Positions 39,501-48,144 are shown, numbered from the stretch's first letter. The stretch: 64,000 nt of DNA from Fodinibacter sp963730365 (GCA_963730365.1 CAVSRM010000011.1:147110-211109), one strand, 5' to 3'. The notes: generated from the sequence alone by a model not told the origin. A program made the numbers and translations.

Positions 39501-41402
39501 GGGGACATGAGCGGAGACGTGTTCGGCAATGGCATGCTCCTCTCCGAACACATCCGACTGGTTGCTGCCTTCGACCACCGGCACGTGTTCATCGACCCGG
39601 ATCCGGTTGCGGCAGAGTCGTTCGCCGAGCGCAAGCGCCTGTTCGAGATGCCTCGTTCCTCGTGGGCTGACTACGACACCAGCCTGATCTCGAAGGGAGG
39701 AGGGGTCTTTCCGCGCAGCCTGAAGTCGATCGACATCACCCCGCAGATGGCCGCTGCCCTCGGCATCCCCGAGGGGACCAAGCGGATGACCCCGTCGGAG
39801 CTGATCCACGCCATCCTGCTCTCGCCCGCTGACCTGTTGTGGAACGGCGGCATCGGCACCTACGTCAAGGCGAGCACGGAGGACCACCTCTCCATCGGCG
39901 ACCGCGCCAACGACTCCATCCGCGTCGACGGCAAGGAGCTGCGCGTGAAGGTCGTGGGGGAGGGAGGCAACCTCGGTCTCTCCCAGGCCGGCCGGATTGA
40001 GGCGGCGTTCAGCGGCGTGCGCGTCAACACCGACGCCATCGACAACTCCGCAGGTGTCGACACCTCCGACCACGAGGTCAACATCAAGATCCTGCTCGGC
40101 GAGGTGGTGCGCAGTGGCGACCTCGACACCGAGCAGCGCAACGAGCTCCTTGCGTCGATGACCGACGACGTCGCCGACCACGTGCTGCGCGACAACTACG
40201 AGCAGAACGTCCTGCTCGGAAACGCGCGCGCCCAGGAGCACTCGATGGCCAGCGTGCACGAGCGGCTCATGCACTGGCTGGAGGACCGCGGCGACCTCGA
40301 CCGTGGCCTGGAGTTCCTGCCCAGTGACGCCGAGCTCGAGAAGCGCGCTCACGAGGGCCTGGGCCTGAAGAGCCCCGAGTTCTCGGTGCTCGTCGCCTAC
40401 GCGAAGCTGGCCCTGAAGGAGGACATCCTCGCCAGCGACATCCCCGACGACCCCTACTTCGAGGCCACCCTCGGGGAGTACTTCCCGCCGCCCATCCGGG
40501 AGCAGTATGCCGACGAGCTCGCCGAGCATCCGCTCCGCCGGGAGATCGTCACGAACTCGATCGTCAACTCGATGGTCAACCGCGGTGGCATCACCTTCGC
40601 GTTCCGTGCTCAGGAGGAGTCGGGCGCCAAGGCGGAGCAGGTCACGCGGGCTTTCGTCGTCTGCCGCGAGGTCTTCAACCTGGCCGAGTACGTGCGCGAG
40701 GTCGAGCAGCTCGACAACGTCGTGCCGACCTCTGCCCAGACCGCGCTGTACCTGGAGTTCCGCCGGCTCCTCGACCGGTCCATCCGCTGGTTCCTCACCT
40801 CGCGGCCGGCCACCCTCGACATCGGTGCCGAGGTCGACCGGTTCGCAGGCGTCGTGCGCGAGCTGGCGCCGCGGGTGCCGGAGCTCCTCCGCGGCGACGA
40901 GGAGGAGCGCCTGGCCCAGCGCGCCGAGGAGCTCGTCAACGTCGGGGTCCCCGAGGAGTTCGCGCTACGGGCGGCTGGGTTGCTCGACCAGTACTCGCTG
41001 CTCGACATCATCGACATCGCGAGCGACACCGGCCGTGAGCCGACCGACGTGGCGCCGCTCTACTACCACGTGTCCGAGCGCTTCGGCATCGACGCCATGC
41101 TCACGAAGGTCACCCGGCTCCCGCGGGACGACCGGTGGGACGCTTTGGCGCGCGGAGCCCTGCGCGACGACCTGTATGCCGTGCTCGAGTCGCTCACCCG
41201 GTCGGTGATCGAGGCGTCCGGCGACGTCGGTGACGACCCGGACGCGATGTGGCGCGCCTGGGAGGAGGCGAACGCCGAGTCGATGGAGCGGTCGAAGACG
41301 GCACTCTCCGCGATCCGGCGCCTCGAGCACCCCAACATCGCGGCGCTGTCGGTGGCGCTGCGCACGCTGCGCTCGGTGATCCGCGTCGGCGCCTCCTCCT
41401 GA
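36504..41402 (+). CDS. gdh: NAD-specific glutamate dehydrogenase, 180-kDa class
   Basis: 1632 aa from ATG 36504 with AAGGAG upstream. It deaminates glutamate to 2-oxoglutarate with NAD. The N-terminal half (1-720) holds ACT-like regulatory regions (PRTIIQVVTDDMPFLVDSVTGCL; ARVQFVVRVARHKRIRSLDRTEV). The catalytic core starts near 820 with the substrate loop GGLRWSDRREDFRTEVLGLVKAQ and the catalytic lysine in PTGSKGGFYAKQLP. VVGVGDMSGDVFGNGML and GGIGTYVKAS belong to the dinucleotide domain. The C-terminal 400 residues are the helical domain. The length fits the class (about 1600 aa). Could use glutamate made by pruA. A GC-rich hairpin follows at 41420-41443. Confidence 0.97.
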   Translation: MSKPQARTREDLLAKIAAVCADAGLDGGASDFVHRYFRHVPLDELTTRDPDTYAGAASSHLELARNRPPGVSNVRVYNPSTEVDGWTNPRTIIQVVTDDMPFLVDSVTGCLVSAGIDIHLIVHPQLVVSRDAMGVLQRVESREVTGRTRGGSLDNLAESWMTLSIDRESDEERRAALEAQVRNVLEDVRQSVEDWPKMRSKCLVLAAELEGSPPVGIDEAEVASSTRFLRWMADNHFTFLGYRDYVLRELDGGEVIAPVGGSGLGLLRSDPPAGADPDRLTRAASEKAHEANILVLTKANSKSTVHRVTHLDYVGVKAYDEEGVVVGERRFLGLYASTAYTESVLNVPLVAEKVHAVLERAGVASDSHTGKDLLEVLESYPRDELFQASLDQLYDTAMAVTQLQERRRTKLFIREDDFGRFASCLVFIPRDRYNTSVRLRMAEILKDTFGGEDVEFSARVSESALARVQFVVRVARHKRIRSLDRTEVDALEQRLVEVSRTWSDRLGDVLRSAYGEEAGDGLLDRFGRAFPTAYEETFTVNQGLADLHHLDRLGDERGTSVALYRPAGAPDDIRRFKLFRVDPLSLTDILPIFSDMGVEVVDERPFEVKRSDGLPLHVYDFGLRVPDGSIWDAVSHDELRDLFEGAVSAVWDGRAESDGFNKLVLAAHLAWRRVVVLRTVAKYLRQTRATYSQTYLEDALVTHPEIARDLVELWETRFDPERFAGEAGEERDEAEEAVAERIIDALDEVSSLDHDRIVRAFVGVIRAGLRTNFYQSGDGDAEHKTYVSLKLNPKAVPDLPAPRPQFEIWVYSPRVEGVHLRFGPVARGGLRWSDRREDFRTEVLGLVKAQMVKNAVIVPTGSKGGFYAKQLPDPAVDRDAWLEEGKTAYRMFISALLDITDNRVTGEIHPPERVVRHDRDDPYLVVAADKGTASFSDIANGVAQSYSFWLDDAFASGGSAGYDHKAMGITARGAWESVKRHFREMGVDTQTEDFTVVGVGDMSGDVFGNGMLLSEHIRLVAAFDHRHVFIDPDPVAAESFAERKRLFEMPRSSWADYDTSLISKGGGVFPRSLKSIDITPQMAAALGIPEGTKRMTPSELIHAILLSPADLLWNGGIGTYVKASTEDHLSIGDRANDSIRVDGKELRVKVVGEGGNLGLSQAGRIEAAFSGVRVNTDAIDNSAGVDTSDHEVNIKILLGEVVRSGDLDTEQRNELLASMTDDVADHVLRDNYEQNVLLGNARAQEHSMASVHERLMHWLEDRGDLDRGLEFLPSDAELEKRAHEGLGLKSPEFSVLVAYAKLALKEDILASDIPDDPYFEATLGEYFPPPIREQYADELAEHPLRREIVTNSIVNSMVNRGGITFAFRAQEESGAKAEQVTRAFVVCREVFNLAEYVREVEQLDNVVPTSAQTALYLEFRRLLDRSIRWFLTSRPATLDIGAEVDRFAGVVRELAPRVPELLRGDEEERLAQRAEELVNVGVPEEFALRAAGLLDQYSLLDIIDIASDTGREPTDVAPLYYHVSERFGIDAMLTKVTRLPRDDRWDALARGALRDDLYAVLESLTRSVIEASGDVGDDPDAMWRAWEEANAESMERSKTALSAIRRLEHPNIAALSVALRTLRSVIRVGASS

Positions 41403-41419
41403 CCGGTGGCCGCGGTGCT

Positions 41420-41443
41420 CTCCCCTCCGCGAGCGAGGGGGAG
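41420..41443 (+). terminator. GC hairpin after the glutamate dehydrogenase gene
   Basis: CTCCCCT and AGGGGGAG pair around a 9-nt loop 18 bp after the stop codon, with one bulged G and no T-run. A weak candidate terminator between the dehydrogenase and the kinase gene. Confidence 0.3.
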
Positions 41444-41512
41444 CCCGGGGTCCGGTGGCCGGCGGCGTCCCGGTCCCGGGTGGGTGCGCCGGGCCCCCGG
41501 GGTGCCGTGACC

Positions 41513-41518
41513 TAGGCT
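41513..41518 (+). promoter_or_regulatory. Leaderless -10 element TAGGCT
   Basis: TAGGCT within GACCTAGGCT lies 7 nt before the GTG at 41526. No ribosome site is visible in the gap, so a leaderless transcript is likely. The same 8-mer CCTAGGCT occurs before 14228 and 43570. Confidence 0.6.
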
Positions 41519-41525
41519 GCGGCGC

Positions 41526-43007
41526 GTGAGCACGTTGGCCGAGATGCTGCGCAAGACCACCGACCTCAAGCCTGCCGAGTCGGAGTGGCTCCACCTGCTC
41601 ATCGGCGACTGGCAGCTCATCGCCGACCTGTCCTTCGCCGACCTCGTGCTGTGGGTGCGTGGGGGCCCGGACGGCTGGCGCGCCGTGGGGCACGTGCGTC
41701 CCAACACCGGGCCGATGGTCTTCTACGACGACATCGTGGGCAGAACGTCGAGCCGCGCCCGTGCGGCGATCCTCGACGAGGCCGCCCGCAGCCAGTCGAT
41801 GGTCGCCAAGCCGGTGACCACCCTTCGCGAGGACATGTCGATCCGTGAGGATGCCGTGGCGGTCGTCCGTGACGGCCGCGCCATCGCCGTCATCACCCGG
41901 CACACCAACCTCACGGGTGGCCGCACACCGAGCCGTCTGGAGCTGACCTACCGGGACCTGGCCGATGCCCTGATGCGGATGGTGGCGGCCGAGGACTTCC
42001 CCTCGGTCTCCGCCCCGACGGGCATGCGCCGCGGAGCCCCGCGGGTCGGCGACGGGGTCATGCACCTCGATGCCGAGGGTGTGGTGCGCTATGCGAGCCC
42101 CAATGCGGTGTCCGCGGTGCACCGGATGGGCCACCTCGGTGACGTGGTGGGGGAGGTCCTGGCCCAGATCGTCGCCGACGTCGCGGCTCGGGGCGGACAC
42201 TCCATCGACGAGTCGCTCGCGGTCGTGGCGATGGGCCGCGCCGCCTGGCGCTCCGAGGTCGAGACCGAGACGGCGGTGGTGACGTTGCGCGCCATCCCGC
42301 TGCTCGTCGACCGCACCCGCACCGGCGCGATGCTGCTGCTCCGGGATGTGTCCGAGCTTCGGCGGCGCGAGCAGGAGCTGCTCACCAAGGACGCGACGAT
42401 CCGAGAGATCCACCACCGGGTGAAGAACAACCTCCAGACGGTGGCTGCGCTGCTCCGCCTCCAGGCACGCCGGGTGCCCGATGAGGGCGCCCGGGCCGCT
42501 CTCGACGAGGCCGTGCGCCGGGTGGGGACCATCGCCCTGGTCCACGACACGTTGAGCCACGGCTTCGACGAGATGGTGGACTTCGACGAGATCGCGCTCC
42601 GCGGCCTGCGCGCGGTCGTCGAGGTCGCCACCCAGGAGAACCGGGTGGAGTCGAATCTCAAGGGAAACTTCGGGCGGGTGCGGGCGGAGGACGCCACGGC
42701 GCTCGCCATGGTCATCTCCGAACTCGTCCAGAACGCCGTGGAGCACGGTCTCGCACACCGCGACGGGACGATCGAGGTCGCCGTGCGACGCGACCCGGGC
42801 GAGGACGGAGAGGAGCTGCTGACCGTGACGGTCACCGACGACGGAGTGGGGCTACCCGCGGGCTTCCGGCCCGGCCTTGCGGGTCTGGGCACCCGGATCG
42901 TCACGTCCTTCGTGCAGGACCTGCGGGGGCGGATCCGCTGGGACAAGCAGTCGCCCAGCGGGACGAAGGTGGAGTTCGTGGCGAAGCTTCGTTCGGTCCA
43001 CCGCTGA
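41526..43007 (+). CDS. pdtaS: PdtaS-type sensor histidine kinase
   Basis: 493 aa from GTG 41526. Order of domains: a GAF-like N-terminal domain (1-150), a PAS-like domain (about 165-280, VMHLDAEGVVRYASPNAVSAVHRMG), the HisKA_2 dimerisation helix with H296-H297 in EIHHRVKNNLQTVAALLRLQ, and a HATPase_c domain (about 390-493; ELVQNAVEHGL N-box, VTDDGVGLP G1 box, GLGTRIV G2 box). No membrane segment, so a cytosolic sensor. In M. tuberculosis PdtaS (Rv3220c) signals to the ANTAR regulator PdtaR and is next to whiB1, the same as here. PdtaR is not in the window. Confidence 0.93.
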   Translation: MSTLAEMLRKTTDLKPAESEWLHLLIGDWQLIADLSFADLVLWVRGGPDGWRAVGHVRPNTGPMVFYDDIVGRTSSRARAAILDEAARSQSMVAKPVTTLREDMSIREDAVAVVRDGRAIAVITRHTNLTGGRTPSRLELTYRDLADALMRMVAAEDFPSVSAPTGMRRGAPRVGDGVMHLDAEGVVRYASPNAVSAVHRMGHLGDVVGEVLAQIVADVAARGGHSIDESLAVVAMGRAAWRSEVETETAVVTLRAIPLLVDRTRTGAMLLLRDVSELRRREQELLTKDATIREIHHRVKNNLQTVAALLRLQARRVPDEGARAALDEAVRRVGTIALVHDTLSHGFDEMVDFDEIALRGLRAVVEVATQENRVESNLKGNFGRVRAEDATALAMVISELVQNAVEHGLAHRDGTIEVAVRRDPGEDGEELLTVTVTDDGVGLPAGFRPGLAGLGTRIVTSFVQDLRGRIRWDKQSPSGTKVEFVAKLRSVHR

Positions 43008-43026
43008 GCGTGCGGACCGGTCGTGG

Positions 43027-43275
43027 TCAGCCCGCGCGGCGGGCCCGTGCGTTGCGCCGCTTGAGCGCGCGGCGCTCGTCCTCGGACATCCCGCCCCACA
43101 CACCGGCATCCTGACCCGACTCGATCGCCCACTTCAGGCAGGTGTCGGTGACCTCGCACCGACGGCACACAGCCTTGGCCTCCTCGATCTGAGCGATCGC
43201 CGGGCCGGTGTTCCCGATGGGGAAGAACAGCTCGGGGTCCTCGTCGAGGCAGGCAGCGCGGTCGCGCCAGTCCAT
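43027..43275 (-). CDS. whiB1: WhiB-family iron-sulfur regulator, WhiB1-like
   Basis: 82 aa from ATG 43275 with AAGGAG 8 nt upstream. Four cysteines C9, C37, C40 and C46 bind a 4Fe-4S cluster. The turn GVWGG is followed by a basic C-terminus (RRALKRRNARARRAG) that contacts DNA. WhiB proteins bind region 4 of the housekeeping sigma factor; WhiB1 is essential in mycobacteria and NO-sensitive. The 3' end faces the pdtaS gene 19 bp away, as for Rv3219/Rv3220c. Its upstream region (43276-43400) leaves room for a leader of over 100 nt. Confidence 0.95.
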   Translation of the reverse strand: MDWRDRAACLDEDPELFFPIGNTGPAIAQIEEAKAVCRRCEVTDTCLKWAIESGQDAGVWGGMSEDERRALKRRNARARRAG

Positions 43276-43569
43276 GGATGAAGCTCCTTGTCAGGGGGTA
43301 GCGGGTGGTCGAGCACCTGCAGGGTGGCGTGCAGGAGAGCAGCGGTGCATCCTTGCAGCCACATACGGACGTGTTACGCACAGACGTCCGTGGCGTTACT
43401 CTACCGTGACCTACCCAATCGGGCTAGCCATAGCCGCGGGTGAGTCGCGCCACGGTGCCGTGGATCCGTCATTGGGCACAACTTCGACATTCCGTCAACG
43501 GAGGGGGCCGACTCCATGTTCCCGCCGTGCTCGGGCCGGGCGGCAGACCGGTGACCTAGGCTTCCGGGC
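43276..43569. other. Intergenic region between whiB1 and the 43.57-kb membrane gene
   Basis: About 290 bp without a convincing gene. It must hold the whiB1 promoter on the minus strand and the promoter of the divergent membrane gene. The latter is the TAGGCT element at 43557. I see a small TCCGT-CA-ACGGA palindrome near 43491-43502 but no secure whiB1 promoter or CRP-type site. Confidence 0.5.
43557..43562 (+). promoter_or_regulatory. Leaderless -10 element TAGGCT
   Basis: TAGGCT within GACCTAGGCT lies 7 nt before the GTG at 43570; ten bases are identical to the element before pdtaS. Supports 43570 as a real expressed start. Confidence 0.6.
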
Positions 43570-43965
43570 GTGCCTGTCCCGTCCTCACGCGGCGCCCGCC
43601 GCATCGCCGCCGCCCTCACGGCGGTGCAGTCCCTCGCGCTCGCCGGCTTCGCAGCGTTCTACCTCTATGAGCTGGTCATCGGCGAGGGCAGTGACACCGG
43701 TCGCGTCGTCATGTCGGCCCTGTTGATCCTGGGCGCGGCCATCGCCCTCGCCGTGCTCGCCCGGGGCTGGCTCGGTGCCGGAGAGTGGCCGCGCACCCCG
43801 ACGGTCGTGTGGAACCTGCTCCTGCTCCCTGTCGGTTGGACCCTGGTCCAGTCCGGACTGCTCGCCGTGGGCTGGGCCGTGCTGGTCGTTGCCGTCGTGG
43901 CGACCCTCGTCGCCTTCTCCTCCCGACCCGACCACCCCCCGACCGAGGGCGACACCGCCGGCTGA
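43570..43965 (+). CDS. Small four-helix membrane protein
   Basis: 131 aa from GTG 43570. Four hydrophobic segments (about 12-32, 44-64, 75-95, 97-117) are followed by a short polar tail. No family recognised beyond small actinobacterial membrane proteins that often lie next to pdtaS/whiB1. A good leaderless promoter supports it. Its whole length lies antisense to the 3' extension of the large FtsK-like frame. Composition of the opposite strand there is typical of antisense shadow, so this gene is the real one. Confidence 0.7.
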   Translation: MPVPSSRGARRIAAALTAVQSLALAGFAAFYLYELVIGEGSDTGRVVMSALLILGAAIALAVLARGWLGAGEWPRTPTVVWNLLLLPVGWTLVQSGLLAVGWAVLVVAVVATLVAFSSRPDHPPTEGDTAG

Positions 43966-46900
43966 TGCCCCATCGGCGAGCACCTGCACCTCGGTGACGG
44001 ATCCGTGCGCGATGAACAGGCCTCGACCCGGAACTGCCGGGATGCCGTGGAGGCTTGCTGCCCCCAGGGCGTCCCCGTCGCCGGGCTGGGGGCGGAGCAG
44101 CAGGCCGGCGCGCTCGCGACACACCTCGACGTCCACCCCCCGGAACCGTGTGGCCACCGCGCGTGGGGTCGTGGCGACGACGACGAGGCCGTCGTCACGG
44201 TCGGCGAGCTCCGCGACCTCCCGCACCACCGACTCCCCGGCTGACCCGTCCAACAGGTCGGCATCGTCGACGAGGAGGACGAGGTCGGGGCAGCGCCGCC
44301 GCAGGTCGACCAGCGGACCGGGAGCCGAGTGCTCCGCCACCACGCACCCCGGCACGCCCTGCCACTCGGCGGGGCTGGACGACAGGACCGCCACGGTGCG
44401 GCTGCTGGCGAGCGCGGACCCAGCCAGAGCCTGGAGGGCCGTCGTGCGGCCCGAGCCACGAGGCCCCACCAGGGCCAGCCGCCGTCCGATGATGTCCGGG
44501 ACGATCGAGAATGGCTGGGGCTCGTCGCCGGCGACGCCCAGCAGCAGCCCACGTCGATCGGTGGGCCGCAGGCAAGGCAGGGCGAGCACGGCCGAGCGCC
44601 GCACGTGGGTGGGAAGTGGGCGAAGCCGCAGCGGGGGCCGGGCGGTCGGAGCAGTGGCCGATGCAGCGGCCACGGAGGCCACGTCGCCCGGACCAGGTCG
44701 CGCGAACTGCAGGTGCAGACGGTCGGCGACGCGCACGGCCCGGCCGGGTGGTGGGTCCGCGATCAGGTCGCGGGCGGGCACGCCGGCGAGGGCAGCGGTC
44801 AGCGCGTCGATCGCGCCGAGGAGGAACAGGTCGGCGCCCAGCCCGGCCCATCGCGGCTGCAGCAGCGAGCGCCCACCGGTGACCACGCCCCTCACCCCGA
44901 CGGAGGCTCCGTCGCGCAGCAGCCGGACCAGGTCGTCGGCCAACTGGTCGTGGTCTGCGTCGGGTTGCGACTCGACGAGCTGGTCCCACCCGTCGACCAC
45001 CATGAGGATGGCGGGCTGTGGCGGCTGGGTCTGGTGGTCCCGGGCGGCGCCCAGGCGGTGGTCCACCTCGGCGCGGAGTCGCCGCACGAGGTGGCGGATC
45101 GTCGTGTGGTCCCCGACCCTCAGTCGGGTGCCGAGGTGGTGCAGCCCGTCGAGGTCCCGCAGCGCTCCGCCGGTGCCGATGACGTGCAGGTGGAGATCCG
45201 TCGCCGGCTCGGCCGTTGCCGACGCCAGGGCCACCCCGAGCGCAGCGGTCGTCCTCCCCGACCCGGGCGGCCCGGAGAGCAGCCACGTGCCTTGCGGTGG
45301 TCCGAGCGCGGAGATGAGCTGGCGGTCGGGCTGGTCGAGCAGCGCCACCCCCTGCCTGCACCCACCAGGTTCCCGGACGTTCGAGAAGCCGACCACGGTG
45401 GGAAGCGGAGCGAGCCACGGGGCCCTCGGCGGGTGTCCGCCGCGACCCGAGTGGGCCGCCACGATGGCGTCGACGATCGAGCCAGCAGGGTCGAGCACGT
45501 CCGGTGCCGCGTGGACGTCCACGGCGTCGAGCGAGAAGGCGTGGTCGAGACTGCCTGGACCCACCGACCTGTGGGATCCGGTCGTCCGTCTGCTGCTCCG
45601 CCTCCGGTCGGTGGGGTCACTCGGGCGCACCTGCAGCCATGGCCCGGTCGCCGCGGCCGAGTGCGACAGGGCTGCGGCCTGGAAGGTCGCCACGTGGCCG
45701 TCGCCTCCTCGCGCCATGGCTCGGCCCGGGACGTCGGAGGGGAGCTCGGCGGCCCCGACGTCGTCGAGCACGTCCATCGAGTCGGCGCGGTCACGCATCC
45801 GGAACGCGATCCGGAGGTTGACGTTGGCCTGCACCTCCGCGGTCACCGCGCCGGCGGGTCGCTGCGTGGCCAGCACGAGGTGCACCCCCAGCGACCGGCC
45901 GAGCGCTGCGAGGCGGACGAGCCCCGACACGAAGTGGGGCAGCTCGTCGACCAGGGCCCGGAGCTCGTCGATGACGACGACCAGCCGGGGAACGGGCTCG
46001 CTGTCGGCCGCTCGACGGAGCTGGAACTCCGCGAGGTCCCGCGCACCCGCATCCGCGAAGAGCCTCTCGCGCCGCCGCAGCTCCGCGCCGAGCGACCTCA
46101 GCGCGCGGTCGACCAGCTGCTCGTCGAGGTCGGTGACGACCCCGACGACGTGAGGGAGCCTCGCGCAGGAGCCGAAGGCGGAGCCACCCTTGAAGTCGAC
46201 GAGGACGAAGGTGAGGTCCTCCGGCGGACAGCGCACGGACAGCGACGTGACGAGGGTGCGCAGGAACTCGGACTTGCCCGATCCCGTGGTGCCCCCGACC
46301 AGCACGTGGGGGCCGTCGCGGACGAGGTCGATGGCCAGGACTCCGCCGGGCGACAGGCCCACCGGGGCCACGGGCGGCCGGGGTGTGGCACGGTCCGACC
46401 GCTGCACCGGGCCCCACGATGCGGCCACCGTCTCGGCCGTGACCTCGGGCACCGCCAGCACCTCCGCCAGGCTCACGGACCTCGGGAGCGCCCTGGTGGA
46501 GCCCGGCTCGGCCGCGGGCCGAAGTGGTGCCAGGGCGCGTGCCAGGCGATCCACCCACCACGCGCCGACCAGGTCCGCGGAGAGGGACACCTCGCCGCCG
46601 TCGGACTCCAACCGCCACCGTCCCGGACGCTGGGTGAGGACGGCGCCACACCCTCCGGCCAAGGCCGCACCGGTGGTCGCGGCGACGATGACCAGCGCAC
46701 CGGCAACCGGTCGCCAAGCCCACGGTGCGCCCTCGAGGGAGCCGGGGTCCGGGGCAACGACCACAAAGGTCACCGGCGCCGCGGCGTGGTCCGTGCCGGC
46801 GGCGTCAACGGCATCCGAGGTGTCCCACCAGTGCGGGAGGAGCCGCACCCAGTTCCATGAGGGGTCCGACGTCGCGACGCCGATCCGAAGAAGGGACGGG

Positions 46901-48144
46901 GGCACGTCCACCGCGAGCTGTCCGATGAGCCAGCTGATGACGCGGTCGGTGGTGCCACGGTCGCCGACGACGCCCAGGCGCCGCGCCCTCAGGAGGTCAA
47001 CCGTGACCGGCACGAGGCGAGCCGTCGGACGGGTGCTGGTCGGCCCCTCGACCCAGGTGACCTCGGCCGGCAGGTCACCCAGCCCCAGCCGCAGTCGCTG
47101 CGGGCCCGGGTGCTGCCACAGGCCCGGGTGCCGGTGCTCAGCGGTCTGGAGGACGCGGTGGGGGTCGGGCCTGCTGTCCCGACGTCGCGCGCACTCGAGG
47201 GTGAGGTGGGCGTCGAGGCGAGTGCGGGCCTCAGCCGTCGCCACGCGGTGCGCCGCCCGGGCCTCGCGGTGCTCGCGTCCGGCGCCCAACCGGTCAGCCA
47301 GCGCACTGCCGAGCATGACGGTAGGCCCGAGCAGCGCGAACGCCAGCATCTGGGGACCGAGGAGGACGGCCAGCAGCCCGGCCACCGGGATCGGGACCAG
47401 GGCCCCCACCCACGGGACCCGGGTGCGTCTGCGGTCACCGGGATCGACCGGCGCGGTGACGACCGGGGAGGGGTCCACCGGCCGGGGCAGGTGGCTGGGC
47501 CGGACGGTCAGCCGACCGTCCCCGGTGTTGGTCACGGGCAACCCCGCGCCCGGGCGACGGCGAAGGGCAAGGGTCGAGGCGCCGACGACGATCGTGGACG
47601 AGGTGTCGACACTGGTCGGCCCCTCGGTGCGCCGGCCGTCGACCACGACACCGTTGGTCGATGCTCCGTCGTCCACGGTGACGCCGGACGGGGTCACCGC
47701 GAAGGTCAGGTGGACGCGGCTCATGGCGTCGTCCGCGACCCGCAGACCCACGCCGGGCGACCTCCCGACGGCCAGGCCCGGCGGCGCGAGCAGGGCGGAG
47801 CGGCCGGAGTCCGGACCGCCGACGACCGCGACGTCGAGAGCGCCGGCACGAGGCGACGGCGGGCCGCCCCCGGCATCCGGTGGGGATGGGACGCCGGGGC
47901 CACCGCCGCTGGTCGACTCCCGCCCCCCGAGCACGGCGACGGAGGCTCCGTGCACCAGTGGCGGAACCCCGACGCGTGCGTCGGCCGGAACCGGTTGGCC
48001 GCGCGACCACAACGACGGAACGGGTTCGGCGAGGTGCTCGGCGAGGGCGTCGCAGAGGTGCGTCGCCGACCGTGTGCCGCTCCACGACACGACGAGGTCC
48101 ACTGCTCGCGAACGGCGTCGCGGCAGGTGAACGGTCAGGACCAT
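43585..48144 (-). CDS. FHA-FtsK/SpoIIIE (EccC/EssC-like) multi-ATPase-domain protein
   Basis: 1519 aa as an open frame from ATG 48144 (GTG 48150 also possible). Domains: a small N-terminal beta-rich region (1-75, perhaps ubiquitin-like), a linker, an FHA domain (about 122-195: VGRSPGVGL, DDAMSRVHLTF, DDGASTNGV), two membrane helices (about 243-283), then three ATPase units. Unit 1 is complete: Walker A GGTTGSGKSE near 617-626 and Walker B VVVIDELRAL near 722-731. Units 2 and 3 have Arg for Lys (GPPGSGRTT, GPRGSGRTT). This is the plan of type VII secretion ATPases. Recognisable sequence ends near 43970; the last 128 codons are antisense to the 43570 gene, and a stop seems lost. Confidence 0.85.
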   Translation of the reverse strand: MVLTVHLPRRRSRAVDLVVSWSGTRSATHLCDALAEHLAEPVPSLWSRGQPVPADARVGVPPLVHGASVAVLGGRESTSGGGPGVPSPPDAGGGPPSPRAGALDVAVVGGPDSGRSALLAPPGLAVGRSPGVGLRVADDAMSRVHLTFAVTPSGVTVDDGASTNGVVVDGRRTEGPTSVDTSSTIVVGASTLALRRRPGAGLPVTNTGDGRLTVRPSHLPRPVDPSPVVTAPVDPGDRRRTRVPWVGALVPIPVAGLLAVLLGPQMLAFALLGPTVMLGSALADRLGAGREHREARAAHRVATAEARTRLDAHLTLECARRRDSRPDPHRVLQTAEHRHPGLWQHPGPQRLRLGLGDLPAEVTWVEGPTSTRPTARLVPVTVDLLRARRLGVVGDRGTTDRVISWLIGQLAVDVPPSLLRIGVATSDPSWNWVRLLPHWWDTSDAVDAAGTDHAAAPVTFVVVAPDPGSLEGAPWAWRPVAGALVIVAATTGAALAGGCGAVLTQRPGRWRLESDGGEVSLSADLVGAWWVDRLARALAPLRPAAEPGSTRALPRSVSLAEVLAVPEVTAETVAASWGPVQRSDRATPRPPVAPVGLSPGGVLAIDLVRDGPHVLVGGTTGSGKSEFLRTLVTSLSVRCPPEDLTFVLVDFKGGSAFGSCARLPHVVGVVTDLDEQLVDRALRSLGAELRRRERLFADAGARDLAEFQLRRAADSEPVPRLVVVIDELRALVDELPHFVSGLVRLAALGRSLGVHLVLATQRPAGAVTAEVQANVNLRIAFRMRDRADSMDVLDDVGAAELPSDVPGRAMARGGDGHVATFQAAALSHSAAATGPWLQVRPSDPTDRRRSSRRTTGSHRSVGPGSLDHAFSLDAVDVHAAPDVLDPAGSIVDAIVAAHSGRGGHPPRAPWLAPLPTVVGFSNVREPGGCRQGVALLDQPDRQLISALGPPQGTWLLSGPPGSGRTTAALGVALASATAEPATDLHLHVIGTGGALRDLDGLHHLGTRLRVGDHTTIRHLVRRLRAEVDHRLGAARDHQTQPPQPAILMVVDGWDQLVESQPDADHDQLADDLVRLLRDGASVGVRGVVTGGRSLLQPRWAGLGADLFLLGAIDALTAALAGVPARDLIADPPPGRAVRVADRLHLQFARPGPGDVASVAAASATAPTARPPLRLRPLPTHVRRSAVLALPCLRPTDRRGLLLGVAGDEPQPFSIVPDIIGRRLALVGPRGSGRTTALQALAGSALASSRTVAVLSSSPAEWQGVPGCVVAEHSAPGPLVDLRRRCPDLVLLVDDADLLDGSAGESVVREVAELADRDDGLVVVATTPRAVATRFRGVDVEVCRERAGLLLRPQPGDGDALGAASLHGIPAVPGRGLFIAHGSVTEVQVLADGASAGGVALGRGVVGSGGEGDEGRHDGNDQHGPAHGEQSGLDQGPTDREQEQVPHDRRGARPLSGTEPAPGEHGEGDGRAQDQQGRHDDATGVTALADDQLIEVERCEAGEREGLHRREGGGDAAGAA

